Positions 50,047-59,234 are shown, numbered from the stretch's first letter. The stretch: DNA of 64,000 nt from DAOULY01 sp034414595 (GCA_034414595.1 DAOULY010000016.1:124001-188000); one strand, 5' to 3'. Numbers and translations are program-made. The notes: generated by a model not told the origin, from the letters alone.

Positions 50047-50880
50047 TTGAGTGAAAAGCGTCTATTCAAGATCAAGCGAAAACCGGAGCTTCAAAGCTCA
50101 TCTCTGGTGGTAGGTTGGGATGAGGATGCTGGCCAGCTCGGGCCGAGGGTCATTCACTACCTGAGGGAAAAACTGGGGTGCGAAGAGTTCGGCGAAATCG
50201 AACCTGGAAATTTCTTTTCGTTGGCAGGGGTTGCAGTGGAGGACGATGTAGCCCAATTCCCAGAAAGCAAGTTCTATTGCTGCGAAGAGGAGAGTCTGGT
50301 GATTTTCAGCAGTAGCGTGCCTAGATCTGAATGGTACAAGTTTCTAAACTTAATTCTCGATGTAGCTGAGCATTACTGCCACATTAAGGAGCTATATACC
50401 ATCGGTGGGATGGTTTCGTTTAGTGCACATACCGCTCCCAGGGAGGCACTGGCTGTAGCCAATTCTACTGAAATGAAACAGGCTCTGAGTCAATATGAGT
50501 TGGCCCCGGGATTTGATTATCAGACTCCGCCAGGACAGAGACCAACTCTAAGCTCTTTCCTGTTGTGGACAGCCGGGAGGAGAAATATCGCCGGAGCGAG
50601 CCTATGGGTGCCAGTGCCTTTTTATCTGGTAGCGATCGAAGACCCTCCGGCTTGGAAGAAGCCCCTTGAGTTCTTTGACCAAAGATTTGCTCTGGGGATC
50701 GATTTCGCAGACCTTGATGCAGAGATTGAGAGGGGAAACGAGAAGATAGCTCAGGCCAGAAGCCGCTTTCCCGAGATCGATAATTATATTGGGACATTGG
50801 AAAACAACCAAGGCCTGACGGAGCAAGAGAGTGAGAAACTGATCAGAGGAATACAGGAGTTCCTCAGAAAAGGAGATTGA
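50047..50880 (+). CDS. Diverged PAC2-like protein
   Basis: About 277 residues, a paralogue of the preceding protein. It keeps the layout (LVVGWDEDAGQLGPRVIHYLREKLGCEEFGEIEP) and a VPVPFYLVAIEDPPAWKKPLEF block, but the GxGNVG-type loop and glycine-rich middle are degenerate. The TTG chosen at 50047 is preceded by GGAAG and lies just after the upstream stop; a longer frame would overlap. Paired divergent PAC2 genes suggest a heterodimer, which is known for archaeal and eukaryotic PAC-type chaperones. Confidence 0.72.
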   Translation: MSEKRLFKIKRKPELQSSSLVVGWDEDAGQLGPRVIHYLREKLGCEEFGEIEPGNFFSLAGVAVEDDVAQFPESKFYCCEEESLVIFSSSVPRSEWYKFLNLILDVAEHYCHIKELYTIGGMVSFSAHTAPREALAVANSTEMKQALSQYELAPGFDYQTPPGQRPTLSSFLLWTAGRRNIAGASLWVPVPFYLVAIEDPPAWKKPLEFFDQRFALGIDFADLDAEIERGNEKIAQARSRFPEIDNYIGTLENNQGLTEQESEKLIRGIQEFLRKGD

Positions 50881-50893
50881 ACTGAGTGCACTC

Positions 50894-51979
50894 ATGTCGC
50901 AAGTCTTCTTTTTCGACTATTCCCAAGGTAAAAAAGCCCTTGATGGCATCAGAACTCTCTTGAGCAAGTCCGAATTCGAAGGCATGATACCCGACGGTGG
51001 CTCTGTGGCCATCAAATTGCACATGGGAGAGATGGGCAACATAAGGTATATAAGACCAACCTTCGTGCGCAGAGTGGTTGAAATTGTCAGGGGCAGAGGT
51101 GGCCACCCTTTTCTTTTTGATACCGTGGCCTCTTACCCCGGGGAAAGGGACACCAAGCATAAGTATCTGAATACAGCTGAGCAAAACGGTTTCGTTGCTG
51201 CAAGCATGGCTGCTCCCATAGTGATAACAGATGATGGGGATGAGCAGGAAACGGTACCGATCATGGAACGAATTGGCGACTGTCAGCTCAGGGAGGCGAA
51301 GGTGCCTTCCTTGCTGCTGAAGTCAGATTGCATGGTGGTCCTGTCCCATGTAAAAGGCCATGAGCTCACTGGTTTTGGCGGTGCCATGAAGAATCTGGGG
51401 ATGGGTTGTGTGTCTAATGAGACCAAGCGGGCGCAGCATCTTGTGAACCTGCCGCAGCTAAATGAGGCTGGCTGTGATGGTTGTGGCGATTGTGTCGAAG
51501 AGTGTCCCACCGGCGCCATCACTTTAGTGAATGGGAAGCCGGTGAGAGCACTGGTGGAGTGCATCTACTGTGGCACATGCCTATACAAATGCCCCTCCGA
51601 AGGTTGGGTCTGGCCGCCAGGGTCCAAAGAGAAGCTTCAAGTCTATTTAGCTCACGCAGCCGGCGCCGTGTTGTCATGCTACCGGGGAAGGATCGGCTTC
51701 CTCAACTTCATTCAGGATGTGGTCCCCTATTGTGATTGTGCCCCGGAGTCTGGGAAACCCGTCGTTCAGGATGTTGGCCTGGTGTTTTCGTTTGACCCGG
51801 TGGCTGCGGATAAAGCGTCTTTAGACCTTATTGATCGAGCTCCGGTTATTCCTGGCTCAACTTCGGCAAAAGCGCCTGACCTGCTGGGGAAGTTACACCA
51901 GACAGACAGCTTGGTCCAGCTGAAAACGGCGGAGAGACTGGGGCTTGGCACGTTGAGCTACGAGATGGTATCGGTGTAA
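50894..51979 (+). CDS. DUF362 ferredoxin-domain protein
   Basis: A 361-residue DUF362 protein with an inserted ferredoxin domain. The DUF362 parts are VAIKLHMGEMGNIRYIRP, DTVASYPGERDTKHKYL, and VVLSHVKGHELTGFGGAMKNLGMG. Two [4Fe-4S] motifs follow: CDGCGDCVEECP (near 194-205) and CIYCGTCLYKCP (near 223-234). Its C-terminal VFSFDPVAADKASLDLI is typical of the family. Its function is unknown; electron transfer is likely. It follows the PAC2 pair by 13 bases, probably in the same operon. Confidence 0.88.
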   Translation: MSQVFFFDYSQGKKALDGIRTLLSKSEFEGMIPDGGSVAIKLHMGEMGNIRYIRPTFVRRVVEIVRGRGGHPFLFDTVASYPGERDTKHKYLNTAEQNGFVAASMAAPIVITDDGDEQETVPIMERIGDCQLREAKVPSLLLKSDCMVVLSHVKGHELTGFGGAMKNLGMGCVSNETKRAQHLVNLPQLNEAGCDGCGDCVEECPTGAITLVNGKPVRALVECIYCGTCLYKCPSEGWVWPPGSKEKLQVYLAHAAGAVLSCYRGRIGFLNFIQDVVPYCDCAPESGKPVVQDVGLVFSFDPVAADKASLDLIDRAPVIPGSTSAKAPDLLGKLHQTDSLVQLKTAERLGLGTLSYEMVSV

Positions 51980-52016
51980 AAGCGGTGGCCGATGAATCAG
52001 CTTCTCAGACTTGATT

Positions 52017-53234
52017 CTATTTAGGCCTCATCATGTCATCAAGGACGGCTACCACTGCTTCGGCAAACTCTTGGTCACTGATGAAAGCATCTACCTCTAC
52101 CGCCTTGACTTTTGGCTCCAAATGTCTTTTTAACTCTGTGATGAATGCCTTGTCGCCCTCAGGGTTATGGAACGATCTGGGAGCTCTGGCAAATTCAGAA
52201 AAGCCACCTAAAGGAACGACCACTGCTGTGGGGCCAATGGCCCGATTTAACCTCTGGGCTACTATCTTTCCCAGCTCTGCCTTTTCCTCGGTGCTTATCA
52301 TTACTGCTGTTACCGTAGGGTTGTGGGCGTGCAGAGGGCGGTCTCTCCATTTAGCGGGCACTGTCTCCAGCGGTCCGGCCCAGGCTAAGAAATCTATACC
52401 CCCCGGGGCCACGATTAGTGGTGCTGTCTGCCTGGCCGCAGCCTCAAGCTTGTCTGGCCTGGCTTGCCAAGGACTGCCGTATAAGCCCTGCCCCAACTCG
52501 TAGAGGCACAGGTCCAGCGCAGCCGCGATCAGTCCCTCATCTATCAGTCGTTCCATGTCCCTGCTCCCGACACCGTTGGGATCGAACACTGCCACCTCGT
52601 ATCCTCTCTGCTCCAGAAGTGGTCGGAGCGGCGATAGATAGTCGAAGGCGGAGGCACCCATGGCGGTGATGCCAATCACGGGCTTCTCCGGAGCTATTTT
52701 TCTCGATGCATCAACCATGCCAATGATCGCACCTGCTGCTCTCTCCAGCATGACCTTGCTTATGCTGTTGAGGCCGAAGAGACCGGCAACGCAGTCGGAA
52801 ACGGTCTGGCCGCCGCTTACCATATCCGAGGTTATATAGCCGGTGAAGGCCTCGGTGCTGACTATGAGTTTTGGCACCTCCAAGGGCAGGGCTTTCATCA
52901 CCTCCAGGCCCAACCAGGCACCCATTGTCGCCCCCAAGGTAATGACACCATCTAACCGTCCGGCGGAGTATTCCTGTTTCGCTATTATGCAAGCCCCCTT
53001 GGCCATGACCTCCACCGCCTTCCCTTCGTCCAGTGCCACCACTTCTTTAATCGTCGTCCCCGCAGCTCTGGCCACTTCATCCTGGCTGATATCGGGTGGG
53101 AAAGGGGGTTCTCTCAGACTGCCGACGTCTATGACAGCAGCTTTGTGTCCTTTTCTCTCTATGAACTCCTTGACATATTTGATCTCCTCTGCTCTGGTGT
53201 CGAGGGTGCCCACAATAGCTATCCTTTTCGCCAT
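52017..53234 (-). CDS. UPF0261 (Tm-1-like ATP-binding) protein, copy 2
   Basis: About 405 residues, paralogous to the UPF0261 protein at 35553-36800. The N-terminus (MAKRIAIVGTLDTRAEEIKYVKEF) and GVITLGATMGAWLG, VAVFDPNGVGSRDMERLI and LIVAPGGIDFLAWAGP blocks identify it. The longer upstream frame is rejected because GAGAAGGGAGAGG precedes this ATG and the extension overlaps the tautomerase gene. It is the last visible gene of the leftward catabolic set. Confidence 0.88.
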   Translation of the reverse strand: MAKRIAIVGTLDTRAEEIKYVKEFIERKGHKAAVIDVGSLREPPFPPDISQDEVARAAGTTIKEVVALDEGKAVEVMAKGACIIAKQEYSAGRLDGVITLGATMGAWLGLEVMKALPLEVPKLIVSTEAFTGYITSDMVSGGQTVSDCVAGLFGLNSISKVMLERAAGAIIGMVDASRKIAPEKPVIGITAMGASAFDYLSPLRPLLEQRGYEVAVFDPNGVGSRDMERLIDEGLIAAALDLCLYELGQGLYGSPWQARPDKLEAAARQTAPLIVAPGGIDFLAWAGPLETVPAKWRDRPLHAHNPTVTAVMISTEEKAELGKIVAQRLNRAIGPTAVVVPLGGFSEFARAPRSFHNPEGDKAFITELKRHLEPKVKAVEVDAFISDQEFAEAVVAVLDDMMRPK

Positions 53235-53277
53235 TTGTCCCTCTCCCTTCTCAGATGAGGATTTTCGTTTATCGGGG

Positions 53278-53472
53278 TTATTTCTCAGGGGATTCCCCCG
53301 AGGCCAAGGCCCCTCCAATGGCCCAGTTGTGCTTCGGGTTGTCCTTAAGGATGATTTGCACCGATTCTCGCGTTGCACCTACTTTCATCAACGCGGATGT
53401 GATATCAGCCACTAGTTGTTGCTTTTGCTCGATGGTGCGTCCCTCCCACATTTCAACAATGACCACTGGCAT
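53278..53472 (-). CDS. 4-oxalocrotonate tautomerase family protein
   Basis: A 64-residue protein of the tautomerase superfamily. The catalytic Pro is position 2 after the initiator Met (MPVVIVEMWEGR), and the family helix and strand (EQKQQLVADITSALMKVGATRESVQIILKD) fit well. An Arg near position 12 is retained, while the C-terminal part is shorter in some residues. These enzymes interconvert enol and keto forms of dienols in aromatic-ring degradation. GAGGAGG precedes the ATG. It lies between the second UPF0261 gene and the RdhA-like gene. Confidence 0.88.
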   Translation of the reverse strand: MPVVIVEMWEGRTIEQKQQLVADITSALMKVGATRESVQIILKDNPKHNWAIGGALASGESPEK

Positions 53473-53493
53473 GGCTCCTCCTCTATTCTTTAT

Positions 53494-54648
53494 TCAGCTA
53501 CTTCGGCTCCAGTAATCCTCGGCTTTGACATGCTTACCGTAACCAAAGAGCTTGTCCAACCGCAGCAACAGTGGGTCTATCCACGGAGTGGTCTTGACTA
53601 GGGATCTGGCTGTGTCATGCAGCCAGCCCGGAGTCTTGTTGAAGGGACAGACACGGACGCAGTTGGTACAGCTGCCGCCCAGATTTTGCATCCAGAAGCC
53701 GAAGCATTTCTCGGGGTCAATATACCATTTGTAGATGCCGTTGTTGTTGGAGATAGTGGAGCCGTGGTCCGTGGGCTCGCCGAAGGAAATAGCCCTACCC
53801 GGGCAGTTCTCGGCACACCTCTTACAGCTCTCGCAGAATTTGGTGACGCCGAATTCGATGGGCTTATCATGAGCCAAAGGCAGGTCGGTGAACACCTTGC
53901 TCAGCCGTACGCGGGGACCGAATTTCTCAGTGATCATTATGCCATGACGTCCCAGCTCTCCCAGCCCGGCATCTATGGCCAGGGGAATGCTCAAAGCGGT
54001 ATCGTTACCTGAAGGAATAGCGCGGTATCCCAGGCCGCGAATGAAGTGAGCTAGCCGACCAGCCACGTATGCCATCGCTGAGTAGCCATCGCCGACAGCA
54101 GCTAATGAAGTATAGGACGGAGAGGTCTTTATCACCTCGTAATCCATCTCGTGGGCCATAACTATAACGTTATCGCACTCAGGAGGAAGCTGTAGCGGCG
54201 CATATTCCAGAGTCTCCCGATGGAAGCGGTGGGAGTAGAGCCAGCGCTGGTCCAGTTTGCAGATGCCCACTGCACAAGCACCTAGGAAACTGGCCACCGT
54301 TTTGATATCCCTGGACATCTCTGCCGGGTCGGAGACGTTCCATTTGTGCCCCGGGGCCATGCTGCTCAGCTTAGCTACCTCATCTGGGTCCATCTCCCAT
54401 TTGAACAGGCCGAAGTCGCCGAAGCCACGGCTGCCCTGGCCGAAGGCTCGCTCCACATACCACGCTGACTGGGTGAACATCCAGTCCTTCAGCATGTACC
54501 CTGACCGGTTGTGGTCCTTGTTCCCGCTATGATGAGGCTTGCCGACTTCGATCATCGCACTGTCCCATGCCGTACGGCTATATACAGTATTCTTGTGATC
54601 AAAGCGCTCAGCTTCGCCGCTGCCGATCTTTCTTTTAACATCAGCCAT
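53494..54648 (-). CDS. Cytoplasmic reductive dehalogenase-like (RdhA) iron-sulfur protein, copy 2
   Basis: A 384-residue RdhA-superfamily protein. The corrinoid-binding core is seen in LGACAVGICKLDQRWLYSH, AIDAGLGELGRHGIMITEKFGPRVRLSKV and FTDLPL. The two [4Fe-4S] motifs are C272-x2-C275-x2-C278-x3-C282-P and C315-x11-C327-x2-C330-x3-C334-P. It has no twin-arginine signal and no rdhB neighbour. It lies between UbiD and a tautomerase in one leftward set, implying a catabolic or detoxifying reductase rather than a respiratory enzyme. A GGAGGTGAG ribosome site precedes the ATG. Confidence 0.85.
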   Translation of the reverse strand: MADVKRKIGSGEAERFDHKNTVYSRTAWDSAMIEVGKPHHSGNKDHNRSGYMLKDWMFTQSAWYVERAFGQGSRGFGDFGLFKWEMDPDEVAKLSSMAPGHKWNVSDPAEMSRDIKTVASFLGACAVGICKLDQRWLYSHRFHRETLEYAPLQLPPECDNVIVMAHEMDYEVIKTSPSYTSLAAVGDGYSAMAYVAGRLAHFIRGLGYRAIPSGNDTALSIPLAIDAGLGELGRHGIMITEKFGPRVRLSKVFTDLPLAHDKPIEFGVTKFCESCKRCAENCPGRAISFGEPTDHGSTISNNNGIYKWYIDPEKCFGFWMQNLGGSCTNCVRVCPFNKTPGWLHDTARSLVKTTPWIDPLLLRLDKLFGYGKHVKAEDYWSRSS

Positions 54649-54689
54649 TTCTCACCTCCAGGGTCACTCTGCAGCGATTCACCAGATGC

Positions 54690-56129
54690 TCAGGCGAAGA
54701 GACTGCTCCACTTGTCCCGTATTCTTTTCCTCAATTCGTCGCTGGCCCTATTCACCGGTGGGAATTCATGTCTCCAGTGGAATGGCCTGCAGGCATTGAT
54801 GATCACCTTGGTGGTGGTAAGGTCCCCTCTGGCCCTCTTCTCCGGTGGTATCATGGGGTCCAAAGGACTCGACAGGAATCCCCTGACCAGCTCAATCGAA
54901 GTATCGGGATCGCACCTGGTAGTTACCGCCCAGGCGACCTCATCCCAATTTGACGGATCGATGTCGTCATCTACCACGATGATATATCTGCCGGCCATGG
55001 CCCCCCCTTGCAGTAGGGAAGCAGCGAGATTGCCAATCTGTCGGGCATGGCCGAGATATCTCTGCTTGATCGAGACCACGCCTATTGGCCGACCATTGGG
55101 CCCATGCACCCAGACTCCTGTTATTCCCTGCATTCCTGACTTCTCCAAAGTATCCCAAAGAGGACTGGCCGACTGTACAGGTATAGGGTAATAGCCGGAA
55201 ATAGGACGCGGTGGCTTTAGCGGGGGATGGCCGTGTAGTATTGGGTTGTTTCTATGGTAGATTGCTTCTATGTGGACAACCGGCTCATTCCGAGTCCCGG
55301 AGGCGTAATATCCGGTCCACTCACCGAATGGACCTTCGGCTCTGCTGTCAACTGATGGTGGTGGGGAGAAGCCCTCTATTGCTATCTCGGCGGTGGCAGG
55401 TATTGGCAGGCCGGTGACCTCGCCCTTGATGACTTCAACGGGCCTGCCTTTCATGTATCCGGCGAAATCAAACTCCGACATACCCCAAGGCAGGTTCATT
55501 GTTGCTGTGGCAAATACGAACGGCTCCTGGCCGAAGCACATTACCACAGGGCAACTTTCCCCTTTAGCCCAGTACTTCTGACGCATTAAGTTGGCATGCT
55601 TTCCCGGCGACGAATAGAAGGAGAGAGTCCTTTCATCATGGACCATAACGCGATAGGTGCCAGCGTTAAGCCATTCTTCTTCAGGGTCTCTGGTGATGGT
55701 GACCACGCCAGTGCCAATATAGCGGCCTCCGTCCAATTCATGCCATTTGGGCACAGGGAATTTGAGTATGTTGACTTGGTCGCCGGTCAAAACGTTTTCC
55801 CTGACAGGACCGGACTCGACCTCCAAGGGAGGAATGGGCTGGAACTTGTTACACTTATCTTTCCAGTGCCGTATGATCTCAACATCTGATAACCCTTCGG
55901 GATCATCAAAGAACAGTCTCTGCTGCTCCTTTGTAGTGAGAGCATTGGACACGATTCTGTACCCTTCTGGATAGCCCTTGACTTTATTAAACAACAATGC
56001 TTGTCCGTCGCGTTCAGCTGTGAGTTCGGTGATGGTGCCGATCTCCAGGTCCCAATCGGCTCCCTCAACCTTGGTCAGCTTCCCTATTTCATCCAGTTTG
56101 TTGACATAACCTCTGAGATCATCAAACAT
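54690..56129 (-). CDS. UbiD-family prenylated-FMN decarboxylase
   Basis: A 479-residue UbiD-type (de)carboxylase using prenylated FMN. The prFMN and metal motifs are present: NAGTYRVMVHD (about 156-166), GRPVEVIKGEV near 228-237, and the catalytic AEGPFGEWTGYY (Glu265 and Glu270) near 264-275. The conserved VVDDDIDPSNWDEVAWA and C-terminal RPFHWRHEFPP are typical. Related enzymes decarboxylate or carboxylate phenolic acids and other aromatics. A UbiX partner is not nearby. It begins after GAGGAGG and sits between the RdhA-like gene and an FAD oxidoreductase. Confidence 0.92.
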   Translation of the reverse strand: MFDDLRGYVNKLDEIGKLTKVEGADWDLEIGTITELTAERDGQALLFNKVKGYPEGYRIVSNALTTKEQQRLFFDDPEGLSDVEIIRHWKDKCNKFQPIPPLEVESGPVRENVLTGDQVNILKFPVPKWHELDGGRYIGTGVVTITRDPEEEWLNAGTYRVMVHDERTLSFYSSPGKHANLMRQKYWAKGESCPVVMCFGQEPFVFATATMNLPWGMSEFDFAGYMKGRPVEVIKGEVTGLPIPATAEIAIEGFSPPPSVDSRAEGPFGEWTGYYASGTRNEPVVHIEAIYHRNNPILHGHPPLKPPRPISGYYPIPVQSASPLWDTLEKSGMQGITGVWVHGPNGRPIGVVSIKQRYLGHARQIGNLAASLLQGGAMAGRYIIVVDDDIDPSNWDEVAWAVTTRCDPDTSIELVRGFLSSPLDPMIPPEKRARGDLTTTKVIINACRPFHWRHEFPPVNRASDELRKRIRDKWSSLFA

Positions 56130-56221
56130 GATACCTCCTCACTGTTTTGTATATACCATTACTAGTTGGTCGGGCACAGCAGTCGGCTGTTGGATTTCAG
56201 TTCAGCGGGATTGTGTGGGGC

Positions 56222-57886
56222 TTAATACGCTCGCCCCTGCTCTTCCCAGACCTTTCGCAGGCCGAAGTCCGCTGCTATCACCTTGTAGCAGTTGTAGCCG
56301 GGAATGCCACGAACACCGGCTCCATCGTGTGCCGAAGCGCTGGAGTAGTACATGTTCTTAATCGGCAGCTTATAGCCTGACATCTCCGGGATGGGACGGA
56401 AGCGGCCCATCTGAGATGCAATCTGAGCGCCGCAGTCCCAACTTCCTTCGTGCATATTTACGTTTCTTTTTTCTACATCATAGGGGGTCCAGTCATGGAC
56501 GGCGATGACGTTGTCCTTGGTCATGTTGGGAGCGTACCACTGCCACTGCTCGATCATTTGCTCAGTCCACTTTCTCTTGGACTCCAGCCATTCCCTCTCG
56601 GTGAGGAACCGGGCAGGGCAGGTATAGTCCTCCACCAGGAAATTGTGCTTCCCAGGGGCCGCTTTATAGGGCACCCAGCGCGTGTCCTCCCATATGTTGA
56701 AGCCTATGTTCTTTCCGGTCCCGTGGACCCAGATCTCCGCTTTCCATTTCGAGGCCAGATAATCAGGGTCCTTCACCACCAGCGTCTTGCTGTAACATAG
56801 CTTGAAATCGGGGTCGTAATCATCGGCTTTGTATTTGGGCAGCTCGTGGAAGGCGACAGCGGCCCAGTGCAGCTCTGCCCGATCGTATTTGAAATTAGCC
56901 GCCCTTCTCGAGAACTTGGGGTTGACATGCTCGTGGCCGATAAGTCTCAGGACGGTCTGTGCGGGGTCAATGCCAATGAGAACCAGCTTTTTAGCTTCGA
57001 TCTCTGTCCCGTCTGCAAGGCGAATTCCCTTGGCGGTGCCATTCTCGATGAGCACCTTGTCCACCTCGTGGTGCACGAAGAACTGCCCCCCGTTTTCACT
57101 CAGGGCCCGCTGCAGTGCGTGGGTTATGGAGTGGGTGCCACCTACAGGAATGGAAAGGGCGAATATGGTGAGGACAATGCCCATGGCGCGCAGGGCACCG
57201 ACGTGACCGATCACATCCTCGCCGTATGTCCCGAGCTGCGTCCCCTGACGTCTGATGAAGAAACTCTGCATCTCAGGGCTTTCAAAAAGGTCGCGGGCTA
57301 ACTGCTCTACGGTCATCACTGCATGCACCGGCTCAAAGCCGCTATCGGGGTTATCCATGAGCTTCTCTATGGCATCCTTCTCCCCCCAGGGCGTGGGCGG
57401 GTTGTATTTCACCTCAGCATCGGCAGCTCCCCAACTGGTGCGCCACTTCTCAAAGAGCCAGCGACAGGTTTCCGCATCCACCTCCGAAATGCGGGCGATA
57501 GACCGGAAGGTCTTCTCCGCATTCTCCTCGGAGAATTCAACCCGGCCCGTCATCTTGTCCACGCAGGGCCAGGCGGGATAAGTGGTGATGCAGGTACCGT
57601 CGGGGAAGCCGCAGCCGCAGCCACCTTCAGGGAAGACCAGGTCCAGCCCCTTCTCCGCCAATTTGAAGTCATTGTAGGCGGGGTGGCTATAGAAACGAGT
57701 GGAGTGAGCACAGGGGTTGCCTATGAATCCGGGCAGCGGGAGCGCTTCTGAGCAGGCGCCACCACCTAACTCGTGTTGTCGTTCAAAAATAGCCACAGAC
57801 AGCCCATTTAGGGCCAGATAACAGGAAGTGATTAAGGCATTATGTCCACCGCCAATTACCACTACATCATAGCTAGCATCTGCCAT
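56222..57886 (-). CDS. FAD-dependent oxidoreductase (phytoene desaturase/COG1233-like)
   Basis: A 554-residue flavoprotein with the dinucleotide-binding motif VVVIGGGHNALITSCYLALNGL (residues 8-29) and AIFERQHELGGGACSE (about 32-47), and a C-terminal flavin contact near MYYSSASAHDGAGVRGIPG. The sequence resembles COG1233 phytoene-desaturase-like amine/carotenoid oxidoreductases. The substrate is not evident; the neighbourhood suggests an aromatic or alicyclic compound. A predicted promoter lies about 165 bases upstream, so this gene may begin a separate transcript running through ubiD. Confidence 0.85.
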   Translation of the reverse strand: MADASYDVVVIGGGHNALITSCYLALNGLSVAIFERQHELGGGACSEALPLPGFIGNPCAHSTRFYSHPAYNDFKLAEKGLDLVFPEGGCGCGFPDGTCITTYPAWPCVDKMTGRVEFSEENAEKTFRSIARISEVDAETCRWLFEKWRTSWGAADAEVKYNPPTPWGEKDAIEKLMDNPDSGFEPVHAVMTVEQLARDLFESPEMQSFFIRRQGTQLGTYGEDVIGHVGALRAMGIVLTIFALSIPVGGTHSITHALQRALSENGGQFFVHHEVDKVLIENGTAKGIRLADGTEIEAKKLVLIGIDPAQTVLRLIGHEHVNPKFSRRAANFKYDRAELHWAAVAFHELPKYKADDYDPDFKLCYSKTLVVKDPDYLASKWKAEIWVHGTGKNIGFNIWEDTRWVPYKAAPGKHNFLVEDYTCPARFLTEREWLESKRKWTEQMIEQWQWYAPNMTKDNVIAVHDWTPYDVEKRNVNMHEGSWDCGAQIASQMGRFRPIPEMSGYKLPIKNMYYSSASAHDGAGVRGIPGYNCYKVIAADFGLRKVWEEQGRAY

Positions 57887-58186
57887 TTCGCATCTCCTTT
57901 TTTCTTGCTCCGTCTTATTTCTGGCTAGAATTTAGAGAGCATTTTTGAAAAGGGAAACGGGAGGCGCAAAAGCGTTCCTCTCATTTCCCTCTCTAATGGG
58001 TGCCCTCTGTCGGCGCACTATCTCCTCCCGGCCGCAAACAGCCCACATTATAACAGTAGGTGGAAGAGAGGACAAGCTGGCTTTTAACATTGGCGCTCCT
58101 CGCCTTACGAGACCTATGACGGCTCAAAGTCTGCCGCGTTCCTTATGGCATGTACCGTGCGTGAGAAGAGGTGTGGTAAGCGTGGC
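57887..58186. other. Intergenic control region between the methyl-transfer and decarboxylase gene sets
   Basis: No convincing gene is present. It holds a predicted leftward promoter (58047-58075) and an imperfect GAGG-CGC...GCG-CCTC hairpin around 57960-57980. It divides the corrinoid methyltransferase genes from the FAD oxidoreductase and ubiD genes. Confidence 0.5.
58047..58075 (-). promoter_or_regulatory. Probable promoter of the FAD oxidoreductase/ubiD unit
   Basis: On the minus strand TTGTCC, a 17-base spacer and a perfect TATAAT suggest initiation about 150 bases upstream of the FAD oxidoreductase start. The -35 box matches consensus at only four of six positions. Confidence 0.45.
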
Positions 58187-59233
58187 TTAATGCTGTCGAG
58201 GCTTATTGCCGTACTTGTGTGTGGCTGCTATCAGTGTCTCCATGTTTTGCCGGGGTACGATAGGCCAGATGTCGCATCCGGGCCACACTGCATCGACACC
58301 ACTGGCGATGATGTTCTTCACGGCGTTTTCAATTTGCTCGATGTTCCCGTTTGCTAATACATTGTAGGGATCGAGGTTGCCGAAAAGCAACGTGTCAGCC
58401 CCTACCTTCGCCCGCGACTCAGAAAGTCGGTTCTTCTGGTCCACGCTGATGGCATTAGCTCCGCAGCGGGCCATCTCTTCTACTATGGTGTTGGTCTCAC
58501 CGCAGATATGCAAGACCTTGGGAGACTCTATAGCAGTGAAGATCCGCTCCAGGTGAGGCCTTATCGAGGAACGGAAGATATGGGGGCTTATGCTATCCTC
58601 TGTTGCTCCCATCTCTCTAACGGTCAGGTAGTCGGCACCGGCTTTCCTGTAGGTTTGGGCTAAGGAGATAATAATCTCATCCAATACGTCCAATGTTCTT
58701 CTGACCAGCTCTGGCTCCTTGAACGACATCCTAAACAGGTTGTCCAGTTCCACGACCTGCCCGGCCAAGGTGAAAGGTCCTAAAACCCAAGCTCCCACTG
58801 CTACCTTGTCGCCCACATCCTGTTTCAGGTGGCGGATGGCATCTACTACGATGGGAATTCTTCCTGCCTTCGCCAAATCCGTCGGCATGCGGATGTCCAA
58901 GTCCTGCACTTTGGCAGCCAGCTTCTGCGATATGGTGGGATAGAGAATATCCGTCTGGTCGGAGTAGTAGTTGACCTTGCAGCCCAGAGCCTCGGCCTCA
59001 ACGGCCACATCGAAGGGGACCACGGCGCACTCAAAGCCAAAGAGTTGGGATGTGGAGGCAGCTGCCGCTGCCATCTTATGTGCGTCTCGGTGTATCTCCG
59101 GGAAACGCCAGCCGTGCTGCTCCAGTCCATGTATGGTCGCGTTGCCCATGCCACTAAAGACGGGGATGCGATCGATCTGCTGGCCTTGGAACAGCCTGAG
59201 CACTCGCTCTCTGGAATTGAGTCCTTCTGACAT
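58187..59233 (-). CDS. UroD-family (MtaA/CmuA-like) methyltransferase, copy A
   Basis: About 348 residues of the uroporphyrinogen-decarboxylase/MtaA superfamily. It has the N-terminal RERVLRLFQGQQIDRIPV and the zinc pattern His-x-Cys in LHICGETN (H242, C244), with the third Cys in WPGCDIWP near 333. Methyltransferases of this fold use zinc to activate a thiol or methyl donor with a corrinoid; true haem UroD lacks that zinc site. The start is the ATG at 59233 with GGAGAAG; the frame continues upstream into the MtrH gene. It follows mtrH-like by one base. Confidence 0.88.
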   Translation of the reverse strand: MSEGLNSRERVLRLFQGQQIDRIPVFSGMGNATIHGLEQHGWRFPEIHRDAHKMAAAAASTSQLFGFECAVVPFDVAVEAEALGCKVNYYSDQTDILYPTISQKLAAKVQDLDIRMPTDLAKAGRIPIVVDAIRHLKQDVGDKVAVGAWVLGPFTLAGQVVELDNLFRMSFKEPELVRRTLDVLDEIIISLAQTYRKAGADYLTVREMGATEDSISPHIFRSSIRPHLERIFTAIESPKVLHICGETNTIVEEMARCGANAISVDQKNRLSESRAKVGADTLLFGNLDPYNVLANGNIEQIENAVKNIIASGVDAVWPGCDIWPIVPRQNMETLIAATHKYGNKPRQH

Positions 59234-59234
59234 G

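Noticed and set aside
53235..53378. N-terminal extension of the second UPF0261 protein
   Set aside because: The extension overlaps the well-supported tautomerase gene, and a strong ribosome site precedes the internal ATG at 53234, which matches the paralogue start.
30196..54648. Classical respiratory reductive dehalogenase operons
   Set aside because: Neither RdhA-like protein has a Tat signal, and no small hydrophobic RdhB gene or regulator lies beside them.
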